The notes beneath the pieces are model-generated. The model was not told the DNA's origin and did no database searches. It saw only the letters and a list, made by a program, of their open reading frames with translations. From Nocardioides sp. (GTDB lineage: Bacteria > Actinomycetota > Actinomycetes > Propionibacteriales > Nocardioidaceae): 46,327 nt of DNA. A program made the position numbers and the translations under genes. Location of the stretch: assembly GCA_025965125.1 (NCBI GenBank), contig JAOPXM010000135.1, positions 1 to 46,327 of the forward strand. Reading direction: 5' to 3'. Of the stretch, positions 40,106-46,327 are shown in pieces. Each line of letters starts with the position of its first letter. The stretch's first letter is position 1.

Positions 40106-40170
40106 CGTTCAATTGCTGGGAATGGGACCAGTAACGGGGCGAATCGCGACCATTTCCCAGCAATTGAACG
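40106..40170. repeat. Perfect 17-bp inverted repeat with 31-nt loop
   Basis: CGTTCAATTGCTGGGAA at 40106-40122 is the exact reverse complement of TTCCCAGCAATTGAACG at 40154-40170. It is AT-richer than its surroundings and lies between the convergent ends of arc and the YbaK-like gene. It may act as a bidirectional terminator or be a dispersed palindromic element; no T-run is present. Confidence 0.8.
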
Positions 40171-40189
40171 GTTAGGTGCGACCGGCCGG

Positions 40190-40657
40190 CTAGGTCACGT
40201 CCGCGACCGTCGCACCGAGAGCCGCCACGAGCTCATCGGCGTCGACACTGAGAGCGACGCCGTGCGCGCCGCCTCCGATCGATACCCGACCGGCGATCGA
40301 GGCGTCGACGACGACCGGCAGGAGAGTGCGGCTGCCGAGCGGTGTGATCGTGCCCCGCACGTAGCCGGTCACCTCCCGGGCCTCCTCCGCGCTCGGCAGC
40401 GAGAGCCGGTTGGCGGCGAGGAGGGCCCGGAGTTTCGGCCAGGCGATGTCGCGGTCTCCCGGGACCAGGACGAAGCGGTGGTCACCCTCGCTCACCCGCA
40501 CCACCATCGTCTTGACGATCTGCCTCGGCTCGACACCGCGTGCCGCGGCCGCCTCCTCGAGGGAGCGCACCGGGCCGTGCCGGGTGACGGTGTACGGGAG
40601 GCCGAGGTCCTCGGCCGCAGCGATGGCGCGCTCCGAGTGGTCCGTGTCGTCGGTCAC
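40190..40657 (-). CDS. YbaK/EbsC-type aminoacyl-tRNA deacylase
   Basis: The 155-residue protein resembles YbaK/ProX editing domains. It has the segments ARGVEPRQIVKTMVVRVSEG, FVLVPGDRDIAWPKLRALL (with LVPGD) and the GYVRGTITPLGSRTLLPVVVD loop, whose G-x-x-x-P pattern and the invariant Lys (KTMV) are family features. Such proteins hydrolyse mischarged Cys- or Ala-tRNA(Pro) in trans. GTG at 40657 with a leaderless TAGGTT. It is read against arc and dop, splitting the proteasome locus. Precise specificity is unknown. Confidence 0.9.
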   Translation of the reverse strand: MTDDTDHSERAIAAAEDLGLPYTVTRHGPVRSLEEAAAARGVEPRQIVKTMVVRVSEGDHRFVLVPGDRDIAWPKLRALLAANRLSLPSAEEAREVTGYVRGTITPLGSRTLLPVVVDASIAGRVSIGGGAHGVALSVDADELVAALGATVADVT

Positions 40658-40663
40658 CGGCCG

Positions 40664-40669
40664 AACCTA
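40664..40669 (-). promoter_or_regulatory. Leaderless -10 of YbaK-like gene
   Basis: TAGGTT on the minus strand lies 6 nt before the GTG at 40657. Confidence 0.5.
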
Positions 40670-40687
40670 CTGCGGACCCACTCGGAC

Positions 40688-41314
40688 CTACACCGGGCGA
40701 ACGGCCCGGCCCAGGTAGCCGTAGCTCCAGGGACGGCCGATCCGGGGGCCGGGCAGATAGCTCTGCTCGAGCATCGTGACGTCCAGGCCGGCGGCCCCGA
40801 CGAGGGCGGGGACGTCCCGCGTCAGGTGGCAGCCGGCGAAGACCCGCCTCTGGACCGGCTCGAGACGGCGCTGCCACGCCACGACGTTGTCGTCGGGAGC
40901 CCGGCCGTGCTCGAGGAAGTGGAACGCCCCGCCAGGCCGGAGCACCCGCCGTACCTCTGCCAGCGCCGCGACGGCGTCGGGGATGGTGCACAGCGTGAAC
41001 GTCGACAGGACGCCGTCGTACGACGCATCCGGCGCATCGAGGCGCTGACCGTCCAGGCCGGCACGCTCGACCGGGACCGAGGAGCGGCCGCGCCGCTTCT
41101 CCGAAAGGGCCCAGCCCAGGTCGGCCGGCTCGACCGCGCTGACCGACGTGACCTCGGGCGGGTAGTGCGGCAGGTTCAGGCCGCTTCCGAACCCGATCTC
41201 GAGCACCCGCCCATGAAGACCCGAGCACGCGACGGCGCGGAACTGGCCGATCTCGTCGTTGCCCAGCGCCTTGTCGGTGAGACGCGGCACCACCCTGTCG
41301 GCCCAGAGACCCAT
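40688..41314 (-). CDS. Class I SAM-dependent methyltransferase
   Basis: The 208-residue protein has motif I VLEIGFGSGLNLPHYP, motif II-like LSTFTLCTIPDAVAALAEVR and RVLRPGGAFHFLEHG, which place it among UbiE/small-molecule methyltransferases. The N-terminus MGLWADRVVPRLTDKALGND fits the family. The ATG at 41314 has GGAGG at 41321-41325 with 6-nt spacing, so this gene is leadered, unlike its neighbour dop on the other strand. Its stop is 30 bp from the start of the YbaK-like gene. Substrate unknown. Confidence 0.9.
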   Translation of the reverse strand: MGLWADRVVPRLTDKALGNDEIGQFRAVACSGLHGRVLEIGFGSGLNLPHYPPEVTSVSAVEPADLGWALSEKRRGRSSVPVERAGLDGQRLDAPDASYDGVLSTFTLCTIPDAVAALAEVRRVLRPGGAFHFLEHGRAPDDNVVAWQRRLEPVQRRVFAGCHLTRDVPALVGAAGLDVTMLEQSYLPGPRIGRPWSYGYLGRAVRPV

Positions 41315-41346
41315 GACACACCTCCGTTGAAGTCGGGCCCCGAGCG

Positions 41347-41352
41347 TAGGCT
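41347..41352 (+). promoter_or_regulatory. Leaderless -10 of dop
   Basis: TAGGCT lies 6 nt before the ATG at 41359, with no Shine-Dalgarno. Confidence 0.5.
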
Positions 41353-41358
41353 CATCTC

Positions 41359-42873
41359 ATGAGTGTGCGCCGGGTCATGGGGGTCGAGGTCGAGTACGGC
41401 ATCTCGGTCCAGGGCCAGCCGATGGCCAACCCAATGGTGGCGTCCTCACAGGTCGTCAACGCCTACGCTTCGGCCACCGTACGGGCGCGCCGCGCCCGCT
41501 GGGACTTCGAGGAGGAGTCTCCGCTGCGCGACGCCCGCGGCTTCGAGATGTCGCGCCAGGCCGCCGATCCGGCCCAGCTGACCGACGAGGACATGGGCCT
41601 TGCCAACGTCATCCTCACCAACGGCGCGCGGCTCTACGTCGACCACGCCCACCCGGAGTACTCCACGCCCGAGGTCACCTCGCCCCTGGACATCGTGAAG
41701 TGGGACAAGGCGGGAGAGCAGGTGATGCTCGACGCCCAGCGTCGGGCCAGCCAGCTGCCGGGTGGAGCCCCCATCGCCCTGTACAAGAACAACACCGACA
41801 ACAAGGGCGCGTCGTACGGCGCCCACGAGAACTACCTGATGCGGCGCTCGACACCGTTCGCCGACATCGTGCGCCACCTGACGCCGTTCTTCGTGAGCCG
41901 CCAGGTCATTGTCGGCTCTGGTCGGGTCGGCATCGGACAGGACGGGCGCGAGCACGGCTTCCAGGTCAGCCAGCGAGCGGACTACTTCGAGGTCGAGGTC
42001 GGGCTCGAGACCACACTCAAGCGCCCGATCATCAACACCCGCGACGAGCCCCACGCCGACCCGGAGAAGTACCGCCGCCTGCACGTGATCATCGGCGACG
42101 CGAACCTCTCCGAGGTGTCGACGTACCTCAAGGTCGGCACGACCGCGCTGGTGCTTGCGATGATCGAGGACCGCTTCATCACCCGTGACCTCAGCATCGA
42201 CGGTCCGGTCTCGGCCCTGCGTGCGGTGTCGCACGACCCGACTCTCCGCCAGCTCATCTCTCTCAGCGACGGGCGCAAGCTGACGGGCATCCAGCTCCAG
42301 CTCGAGTACCTAGACCTGGCCAAGAAGTACGTCGAGGACCGGTACGGCGACGCCGCGGACCCGCAGACCGTGGACATCCTGGCCCGTTGGGAGTCCGTGC
42401 TGGACCGACTGGAGCGGGACCCGATGCTCTGTGCGCGTGAGCTGGACTGGGTGGCCAAGCTGAAGCTGCTCGAGCAGTACCGCGACCGCGACGGGCTGGA
42501 GTGGAGCGACGCCAAGCTGCAGCTGATCGACTACCAGTACTCCGACATCCGCCCCGAGAAGGGGCTCTACCACCGGCTGGTGGGCATGGGCCGGATCGAG
42601 CGGCTGCTGGACGACGCGTCGATCACCGCGGCCATGCACGACCCGCCGGAGGACACTCGCGCCTACTTCCGCGGCCGGTGCCTGGAGAAGTACGCCGAGC
42701 ACGTCGCGGCGGCGTCGTGGGACTCGGTGATCTTCGACCTGCCCGGGCGCGAGTCGCTCCAGCGCGTCCCCACGATCGATCCGCTGCGCGGCAGCAAGGC
42801 GCATGTGGGCGAGCTGCTCGACCGCTCCGAGACCGCCGAGGCCCTGTTCACAGCTCTGACGCGGGGGCGCTGA
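41359..42873 (+). CDS. dop: Depupylase/Pup deamidase Dop
   Basis: The 504-residue protein has the glutamine-synthetase-like fold of the PafA/Dop family, starting [20 protein letters not shown]. After the first strand it has the extra loop typical of Dop (about residues 35-80, [20 protein letters not shown]), which PafA lacks. Shared signatures are [38 protein letters not shown] and [20 protein letters not shown]. It deamidates the C-terminal Gln of Pup to Glu and removes Pup from substrates. Pup, encoded 57 bp downstream, ends in Gln, so Dop is required here. Confidence 0.96.
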   Translation: MSVRRVMGVEVEYGISVQGQPMANPMVASSQVVNAYASATVRARRARWDFEEESPLRDARGFEMSRQAADPAQLTDEDMGLANVILTNGARLYVDHAHPEYSTPEVTSPLDIVKWDKAGEQVMLDAQRRASQLPGGAPIALYKNNTDNKGASYGAHENYLMRRSTPFADIVRHLTPFFVSRQVIVGSGRVGIGQDGREHGFQVSQRADYFEVEVGLETTLKRPIINTRDEPHADPEKYRRLHVIIGDANLSEVSTYLKVGTTALVLAMIEDRFITRDLSIDGPVSALRAVSHDPTLRQLISLSDGRKLTGIQLQLEYLDLAKKYVEDRYGDAADPQTVDILARWESVLDRLERDPMLCARELDWVAKLKLLEQYRDRDGLEWSDAKLQLIDYQYSDIRPEKGLYHRLVGMGRIERLLDDASITAAMHDPPEDTRAYFRGRCLEKYAEHVAAASWDSVIFDLPGRESLQRVPTIDPLRGSKAHVGELLDRSETAEALFTALTRGR

Positions 42874-42918
42874 GGGTCCGCAGGGCCGCTAGGGCCCACG
42901 AATGTGGGTCGGACTGGA

Positions 42919-42924
42919 TAGGGT
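42919..42924 (+). promoter_or_regulatory. Leaderless -10 of pup
   Basis: TAGGGT lies 6 nt before the pup ATG at 42931. A small inverted repeat CCCAC-GAAT-GTGGG (42895-42908) precedes it. Confidence 0.5.
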
Positions 42925-42930
42925 CGGGAC

Positions 42931-43128
42931 ATGGCACAGGAGCAGAAGCAACCGCGCAAGTCGTCAGAGACCGAGGAGGCGACCGAGGTCGCCCCGGAGA
43001 CCGACGTCGCCGAGCGCAAGGAAGCCCTGGACGACGACATCGACGCGATCCTCGACGAGATCGACGAGGTGCTCGAGTCGAATGCCGAGGACTTCGTGAA
43101 GTCGTTCATCCAGAAGGGCGGACAGTGA
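42931..43128 (+). CDS. pup: Prokaryotic ubiquitin-like protein Pup
   Basis: The 65-residue acidic, mostly disordered protein ends [12 protein letters not shown]. The GGQ C-terminus is diagnostic of Pup that needs deamidation to GGE by Dop before PafA attaches it to substrate lysines. The helix-forming segment [20 protein letters not shown] is the part that docks on the ARC coiled coil. It has its own leaderless -10. Its TGA stop overlaps a GTG by 4 bp that could start a 19-codon mini-ORF leading to prcB. Confidence 0.98.
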   Translation: MAQEQKQPRKSSETEEATEVAPETDVAERKEALDDDIDAILDEIDEVLESNAEDFVKSFIQKGGQ

Positions 43129-43184
43129 TCAACGCCCCACGCGGATCCTCGCGTCGCTGCGGGTCACGACGGGGCCAAGCATGA
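43125..43184 (+). CDS. Candidate 19-codon relay mini-ORF between pup and prcB
   Basis: GTG at 43125 overlaps the pup stop (GTGA) and the frame ends at TGA 43182-43184, overlapping the prcB ATG (ATGA). The predicted peptide [19 protein letters not shown] is Arg-rich. prcB has no clear Shine-Dalgarno, so ribosomes ending this ORF could supply its initiation. It could also be chance. Confidence 0.35.
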   Translation: MINAPRGSSRRCGSRRGQA

Positions 43185-44011
43185 CTGGTCCCCGTCTCCC
43201 GGCCGCGTTCCTGCAGCCGGGTGTCTCGTCGTTCAGTGAGTTCCTCGCCGAGCAGTCGCCGGACCTGCTGCCGGGGCGGCGTGCCATCCCCCAGGGCCAG
43301 GCCGGCGACCTCGCACCGCACGGCACCACCATCGTCGCCGCGACGTTCACGGGGGGTGTGGTCATGGCCGGCGACCGCCGCGCCACGATGGGCAACATCA
43401 TCGCCCAGCGCGACATCGAGAAGGTCTTCCCGGCCGACGAGTTCTCTGCGGTCGGCATCGCCGGCACGGCCGGGCTCGCGGTCGAGATGGTCCGTCTGTT
43501 CCAGACCGAGCTCGAGCACTACGAGAAGATCGAGGGCACCACGCTGTCGATGGACGGCAAGGCCAACCGGCTCGCAGCACTGATCCGGGCCAACCTCGGG
43601 ATGGCCATGCAGGGCCTCGCCGTGGTGCCGCTGTTCGCCGGCTACGACCTCCAGGCGGGGCAGGGCCGCATCTTCAGCTACGACGTAACGGGTGGGCGCT
43701 ACGAGGAGACCGCGTTCCACTCGGTCGGCTCGGGGTCGCTGTTCGCTCGCGGCTCGCTGAAGAAGCTCTACCGCGACGACCTCGACGAGACCGGTTGCGT
43801 GACCGCGACCATCCAGGCGCTCTACGACGCCGCCGACGACGACTCCGCCACGGGTGGGCCCGACCTGACCCGGCGGATCTTCCCCGTCGTCCAGGTGATC
43901 ACCGCCGAGGGTGCCCACCGGCTGCCCGACTCCGACGTCGCCGACATCGCCGACCGGGTGATAGCCGGCCGAATGACTCGTCCCGACGGCCCGGCCGCGT
44001 CCCTGACGTGA
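43181..44011 (+). CDS. prcB: 20S proteasome beta subunit PrcB
   Basis: The 276-residue protein is the catalytic subunit. An N-terminal propeptide (1-48) ends LAPHG and is cleaved before Thr49, giving a mature [16 protein letters not shown] start. Counting mature Thr as 1, Asp17 (in AGDRRA) and Lys33 (in DIEKVF) complete the Ntn-hydrolase site. A later [15 protein letters not shown] segment is also typical. It forms the inner rings of the 20S core and degrades unfolded substrates. Only a weak GGGGCC lies before the ATG. Its stop overlaps a GTG for a second mini-ORF. Confidence 0.97.
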   Translation: MTGPRLPAAFLQPGVSSFSEFLAEQSPDLLPGRRAIPQGQAGDLAPHGTTIVAATFTGGVVMAGDRRATMGNIIAQRDIEKVFPADEFSAVGIAGTAGLAVEMVRLFQTELEHYEKIEGTTLSMDGKANRLAALIRANLGMAMQGLAVVPLFAGYDLQAGQGRIFSYDVTGGRYEETAFHSVGSGSLFARGSLKKLYRDDLDETGCVTATIQALYDAADDDSATGGPDLTRRIFPVVQVITAEGAHRLPDSDVADIADRVIAGRMTRPDGPAASLT

Positions 44012-44052
44012 ACCTTCTCGACAGGCTCGATCACCAGGAGCTACCCGCATGA
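44008..44052 (+). CDS. Candidate 14-codon relay mini-ORF between prcB and prcA
   Basis: GTG at 44008 overlaps the prcB stop (GTGA), and the frame ends at TGA 44050-44052 overlapping the prcA ATG (ATGA). The predicted peptide is [14 protein letters not shown]. It repeats the arrangement at the pup-prcB junction, but here prcA also has a good Shine-Dalgarno (AGGAG, 8 nt) inside it. Confidence 0.35.
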   Translation: MNLLDRLDHQELPA

Positions 44053-44933
44053 GCATGCCTTTCTACGTCTCGCCCGAGCAGTTGATGAAGGACCGGGCCG
44101 ACTTCGCGCGCAAGGGGATCGCCCGAGGCCGCTCGGTCGTGACCGTGCAGTACGCCGGTGGCATCCTCTTCGTGTCCGAGAACCCCTCGCAGGCGTTGCA
44201 CAAGGTCTCGGAGATCTACGACCGGATCGCGTTCGCCGCGGTCGGCCGCTACAACGAGTTCGAGAACCTTCGGATCGCCGGAGTCCGGCTCGCCGACATG
44301 CGCGGCTACGCCTACGACCGGCGCGACGTGACCGGTCGCGGGCTCGCCAACGCCTACGCCCAGACGCTCGGCACGATCTTCTCCAGCGGGGGTGAGAAGC
44401 CCTACGAGGTCGAGCTCTTCGTGGCGGAGATCGGTGACGAGGCCGCCGCCGACCAGATCTACCGCCTGACCTACGACGGCCAGGTCGCCGACGAGCACGG
44501 GTACGCCGTGATGGGTGGCGCGGCCGACGTGGTCGCCAGCTACCTGACGGAGCACTACACCGACGGCACCTCGCTCCAGGAGGCCGTCCGGATGGCCGTG
44601 GCGGCGCTGGGGCACTCGACGGACGACAAGGGGGCCACCACGGACCGGGTGATCCCGCTCAAGGATCTCGAGGTCGCAATTCTTGACCGCACCCGCACAC
44701 AGCCTCGCAAGTTCAGCCGGCTGAGCCCGGCCCGGCTCGAGACCCTGTTGGGGCACCGGGGTCCGGCCGTGGCGGCCCCGACCCAGCCCGGTGACTCGGC
44801 TCCGGGCACGGCGCCGTCGGACACCACTCCCGACGACCCCGCGGACCCGACGGACCAGGAGAGCGGCAACGTCTCCCCGCTCGAGGACCCCGGGACGGGC
44901 GAGCCGCCCACGGCACCGCCGGTGGCCCCGTAG
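44049..44933 (+). CDS. prcA: 20S proteasome alpha subunit PrcA
   Basis: The 294-residue protein starts [20 protein letters not shown], aligned with the Mtb PrcA start (MSFPYFISPEQ, from memory), and has the gate-forming N-terminal tail. The core includes [20 protein letters not shown] and [20 protein letters not shown]. It forms the outer rings and docks ARC. After about residue 235 comes a long Pro/Thr/Asp-rich, probably disordered tail (from [20 protein letters not shown]), longer than in Mtb. The pafA -10 starts in its stop codon. Confidence 0.97.
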   Translation: MSMPFYVSPEQLMKDRADFARKGIARGRSVVTVQYAGGILFVSENPSQALHKVSEIYDRIAFAAVGRYNEFENLRIAGVRLADMRGYAYDRRDVTGRGLANAYAQTLGTIFSSGGEKPYEVELFVAEIGDEAAADQIYRLTYDGQVADEHGYAVMGGAADVVASYLTEHYTDGTSLQEAVRMAVAALGHSTDDKGATTDRVIPLKDLEVAILDRTRTQPRKFSRLSPARLETLLGHRGPAVAAPTQPGDSAPGTAPSDTTPDDPADPTDQESGNVSPLEDPGTGEPPTAPPVAP

Positions 44934-44936
44934 GGT
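44931..44936 (+). promoter_or_regulatory. Leaderless -10 of pafA, embedded in the prcA stop codon
   Basis: TAGGGT, whose TAG is the prcA stop codon (44931-44933), lies 6 nt before the pafA ATG at 44943. Confidence 0.5.
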
Positions 44937-44942
44937 TGGGTC

Positions 44943-46304
44943 ATGGACCGGCGCATCTTCGGCATCGAGAACGAGTACGGCGTCACGTGCACGTTCAAGG
45001 GCCAGCGCCGTCTCAGCCCCGACGAGGTCGCCCGCTACCTGTTCCGCAAGGTTGTCAGCTGGGGTCGCAGCAGCAACGTGTTCCTCCGCAACGGTGCCCG
45101 CCTCTACCTCGACGTGGGCAGCCACCCCGAGTACGCCACCCCGGAGTGCGACGACATCAGCGAGCTCGTCACCCATGACAAGGCGGGGGAGCGGGTCCTC
45201 GAGGGACTGCTCCTCGACGCCGAGCAGCGCCTGCACGACGAGGGCATCCAGGGCGAGATCTACCTCTTCAAGAACAACACCGACTCCGCTGGCAACTCCT
45301 ACGGCTGCCACGAGAACTATCTCGTCGGACGGGCCGGCGAGTTCTCCCGGCTGGCCGACGTGCTCATCCCGTTCCTGGTGACCCGCCAGATCATCGTCGG
45401 TGCCGGCAAGATCACCCAGACCCCGCGCGGTGCCAGCTATTCGGTCTCGCAGCGCGCCGAGCACATCTGGGAGGGCGTCTCCAGCGCGACCACCCGGAGC
45501 CGCCCGATCATCAACACCCGCGATGAGCCCCACGCGGACGCGGAGAAGTATCGCCGGCTCCACGTGATCGTCGGTGACTCCAACATGAGCGAGACGACGA
45601 CAATGCTGAAGGTCGCCAGCTGCGACCTGGTGCTGCGGATGATCGAGGAGGGCGTGATCATGCGCGACCTCACGATGGAGAACCCGATCCGGGCGATCCG
45701 GGAGATCTCGCACGACGTCACCGGTCGCCGCAAGGTCCGCCTCGCCAACGGCCGCGAGGCCAGCGCCCTCGAGATCCAGGGCGAGTACCTCTCCAAGGCC
45801 CGCGACTTCGTCGACCGGCGGCAGATCAGCACACCGGTGATCGAGCAGTGCCTCGACCTGTGGGAGCGCGGGCTCAAGGCCATCGAGTCCGATGACCTGG
45901 GCCTGGTCGACCGCGAGATCGACTGGGTGATCAAGTGGAAGCTGATCGACCGCTACCGCGCGAAGCACGGGTTGCCGCTCGGGCACCCGCGGATCGCCCA
46001 GCTCGACCTCGCCTACCACGACATCCACCGCGACCGCGGGCTGTACTACCTGCTGGAGAAGCGTGGGGCAGTCAAGCGGGTAACCAACGACCTGGCCATC
46101 TTCCGCGCCAAGTCGGTGCCGCCCCAGACGACGCGGGCGCGGCTGCGCGGCAGCTTCATCAAGCGTGCGCAGGAGCGCCGTCGTGACTTCACCGTCGACT
46201 GGGTGCACCTGAAGCTCAACGACCAGGCCCAGCGCACGGTCCTGTGCAAGGACCCGTTCCGGGCCCACGACGACCGCGTGGACCGCCTGATCGCCTCGAT
46301 GTGA
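44943..46304 (+). CDS. pafA: Pup-protein ligase PafA
   Basis: The 453-residue protein starts [20 protein letters not shown], with the glutamate-containing metal/ATP site ENEYG. It has [39 protein letters not shown] and [20 protein letters not shown], as in Dop, but lacks the Dop loop. It phosphorylates the Pup C-terminal Glu with ATP and attaches it to substrate lysines. It has its own leaderless -10, and in Mtb pafA lies apart from prcA, so it may be expressed separately. Only 23 bp follow in the window; nothing is seen there. Confidence 0.97.
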   Translation: MDRRIFGIENEYGVTCTFKGQRRLSPDEVARYLFRKVVSWGRSSNVFLRNGARLYLDVGSHPEYATPECDDISELVTHDKAGERVLEGLLLDAEQRLHDEGIQGEIYLFKNNTDSAGNSYGCHENYLVGRAGEFSRLADVLIPFLVTRQIIVGAGKITQTPRGASYSVSQRAEHIWEGVSSATTRSRPIINTRDEPHADAEKYRRLHVIVGDSNMSETTTMLKVASCDLVLRMIEEGVIMRDLTMENPIRAIREISHDVTGRRKVRLANGREASALEIQGEYLSKARDFVDRRQISTPVIEQCLDLWERGLKAIESDDLGLVDREIDWVIKWKLIDRYRAKHGLPLGHPRIAQLDLAYHDIHRDRGLYYLLEKRGAVKRVTNDLAIFRAKSVPPQTTRARLRGSFIKRAQERRRDFTVDWVHLKLNDQAQRTVLCKDPFRAHDDRVDRLIASM

Positions 46305-46327
46305 TGCAGGTGACGTCGGGGTGACAC

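Noticed and set aside
39998-40134. Coding sequence made of nine-residue repeats after arc
   Set aside because: ARC ends in the expected GQYL tail at 39997, and the repeat frame has no start signal or family; the 27-bp period alone is not enough.
39997-40170. CRISPR array or insertion sequence remnant
   Set aside because: Tandem units have no unique spacers, and the 17-bp inverted repeat encloses only 31 nt with no transposase.
44031-46268. Long minus-strand open frame (745 codons) opposite prcA and pafA
   Set aside because: PafA and PrcA are unambiguous on the plus strand; the antisense frame has no known motif.

Overview
The window is dense, very GC-rich actinobacterial chromosome. A Pup-proteasome locus, the mycothiol ligase MshC, the actinobacteria-restricted families DUF3090, SCO1664 and DUF5703, a GuaB1-type IMPDH/GMP reductase homologue and an F420-type luciferase-like oxidoreductase point to Actinomycetia. 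Overall style suggests Nocardioides or a close relative (inference; no database was searched). The backbone order uppP / histidine phosphatase / DUF3090 / SCO1664 / mshC / PAC2 / metH / HAD / RecB-like nuclease / trmI / arc / dop / pup / prcB / prcA / pafA resembles the Mycobacterium tuberculosis Rv2137c-Rv2097c neighbourhood from memory, so most of the right three quarters looks like conserved core.

Layout. 1-1466: end of one acyl-CoA dehydrogenase gene and a complete second one. 1471-4775 (minus): a kinase/LLM-oxidoreductase fusion, a Lys/Ala/Pro-rich protein and galactokinase. 4830-7712: guaB1, a LysR-type effector domain without its DNA-binding half, and a transglutaminase-like protein. 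7744-11434: a large ATP-binding LuxR regulator, a lipoprotein and a small unknown. 11439-12885 (minus): a ferredoxin-reductase-like flavoprotein and a sulfite-oxidase-fold molybdoenzyme, translationally coupled, and tRNA-Leu(GAG). 12964-16479: M20 peptidase, DUF5703, aldo/keto reductase, uppP. 16484-21736: corA, histidine phosphatase, DUF3090, SCO1664-family kinase-like protein, mshC, PAC2. 21941-26364: metH and a coupled HAD phosphatase. 26364-35039: a less conserved block with a structured leader, a small secreted protein, a two-component system and a five-gene peptide-type ABC importer. 35030-38170: Fe-S RecB-like nuclease, site-2 protease, TrmI. 38214-46304: the Pup-proteasome system, interrupted by two minus-strand genes and a repeat-rich intergenic segment.

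How the genes work together. ARC unfolds pupylated proteins into the PrcA/PrcB core; PafA attaches Pup; Dop deamidates the Gln-ending Pup encoded here and removes it from substrates. MshC makes a mycothiol precursor. MetH regenerates methionine. UppP recycles the cell-wall lipid carrier. The two-component system lies just upstream of the ABC importer, so it may control it (inference).

Two patterns stand out. First, at many genes a TANNNT -10 hexamer ends 6-7 nt (8 in one case) before the start codon with no Shine-Dalgarno, implying leaderless mRNAs. Second, both junctions pup-prcB and prcB-prcA contain a mini-ORF that begins in a GTGA overlap with the upstream stop and ends in an ATGA overlap with the downstream start, a possible ribosome relay. 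No stretch of more than 300 bases lacks a gene. No CRISPR array, insertion sequence, rRNA or prophage was seen.
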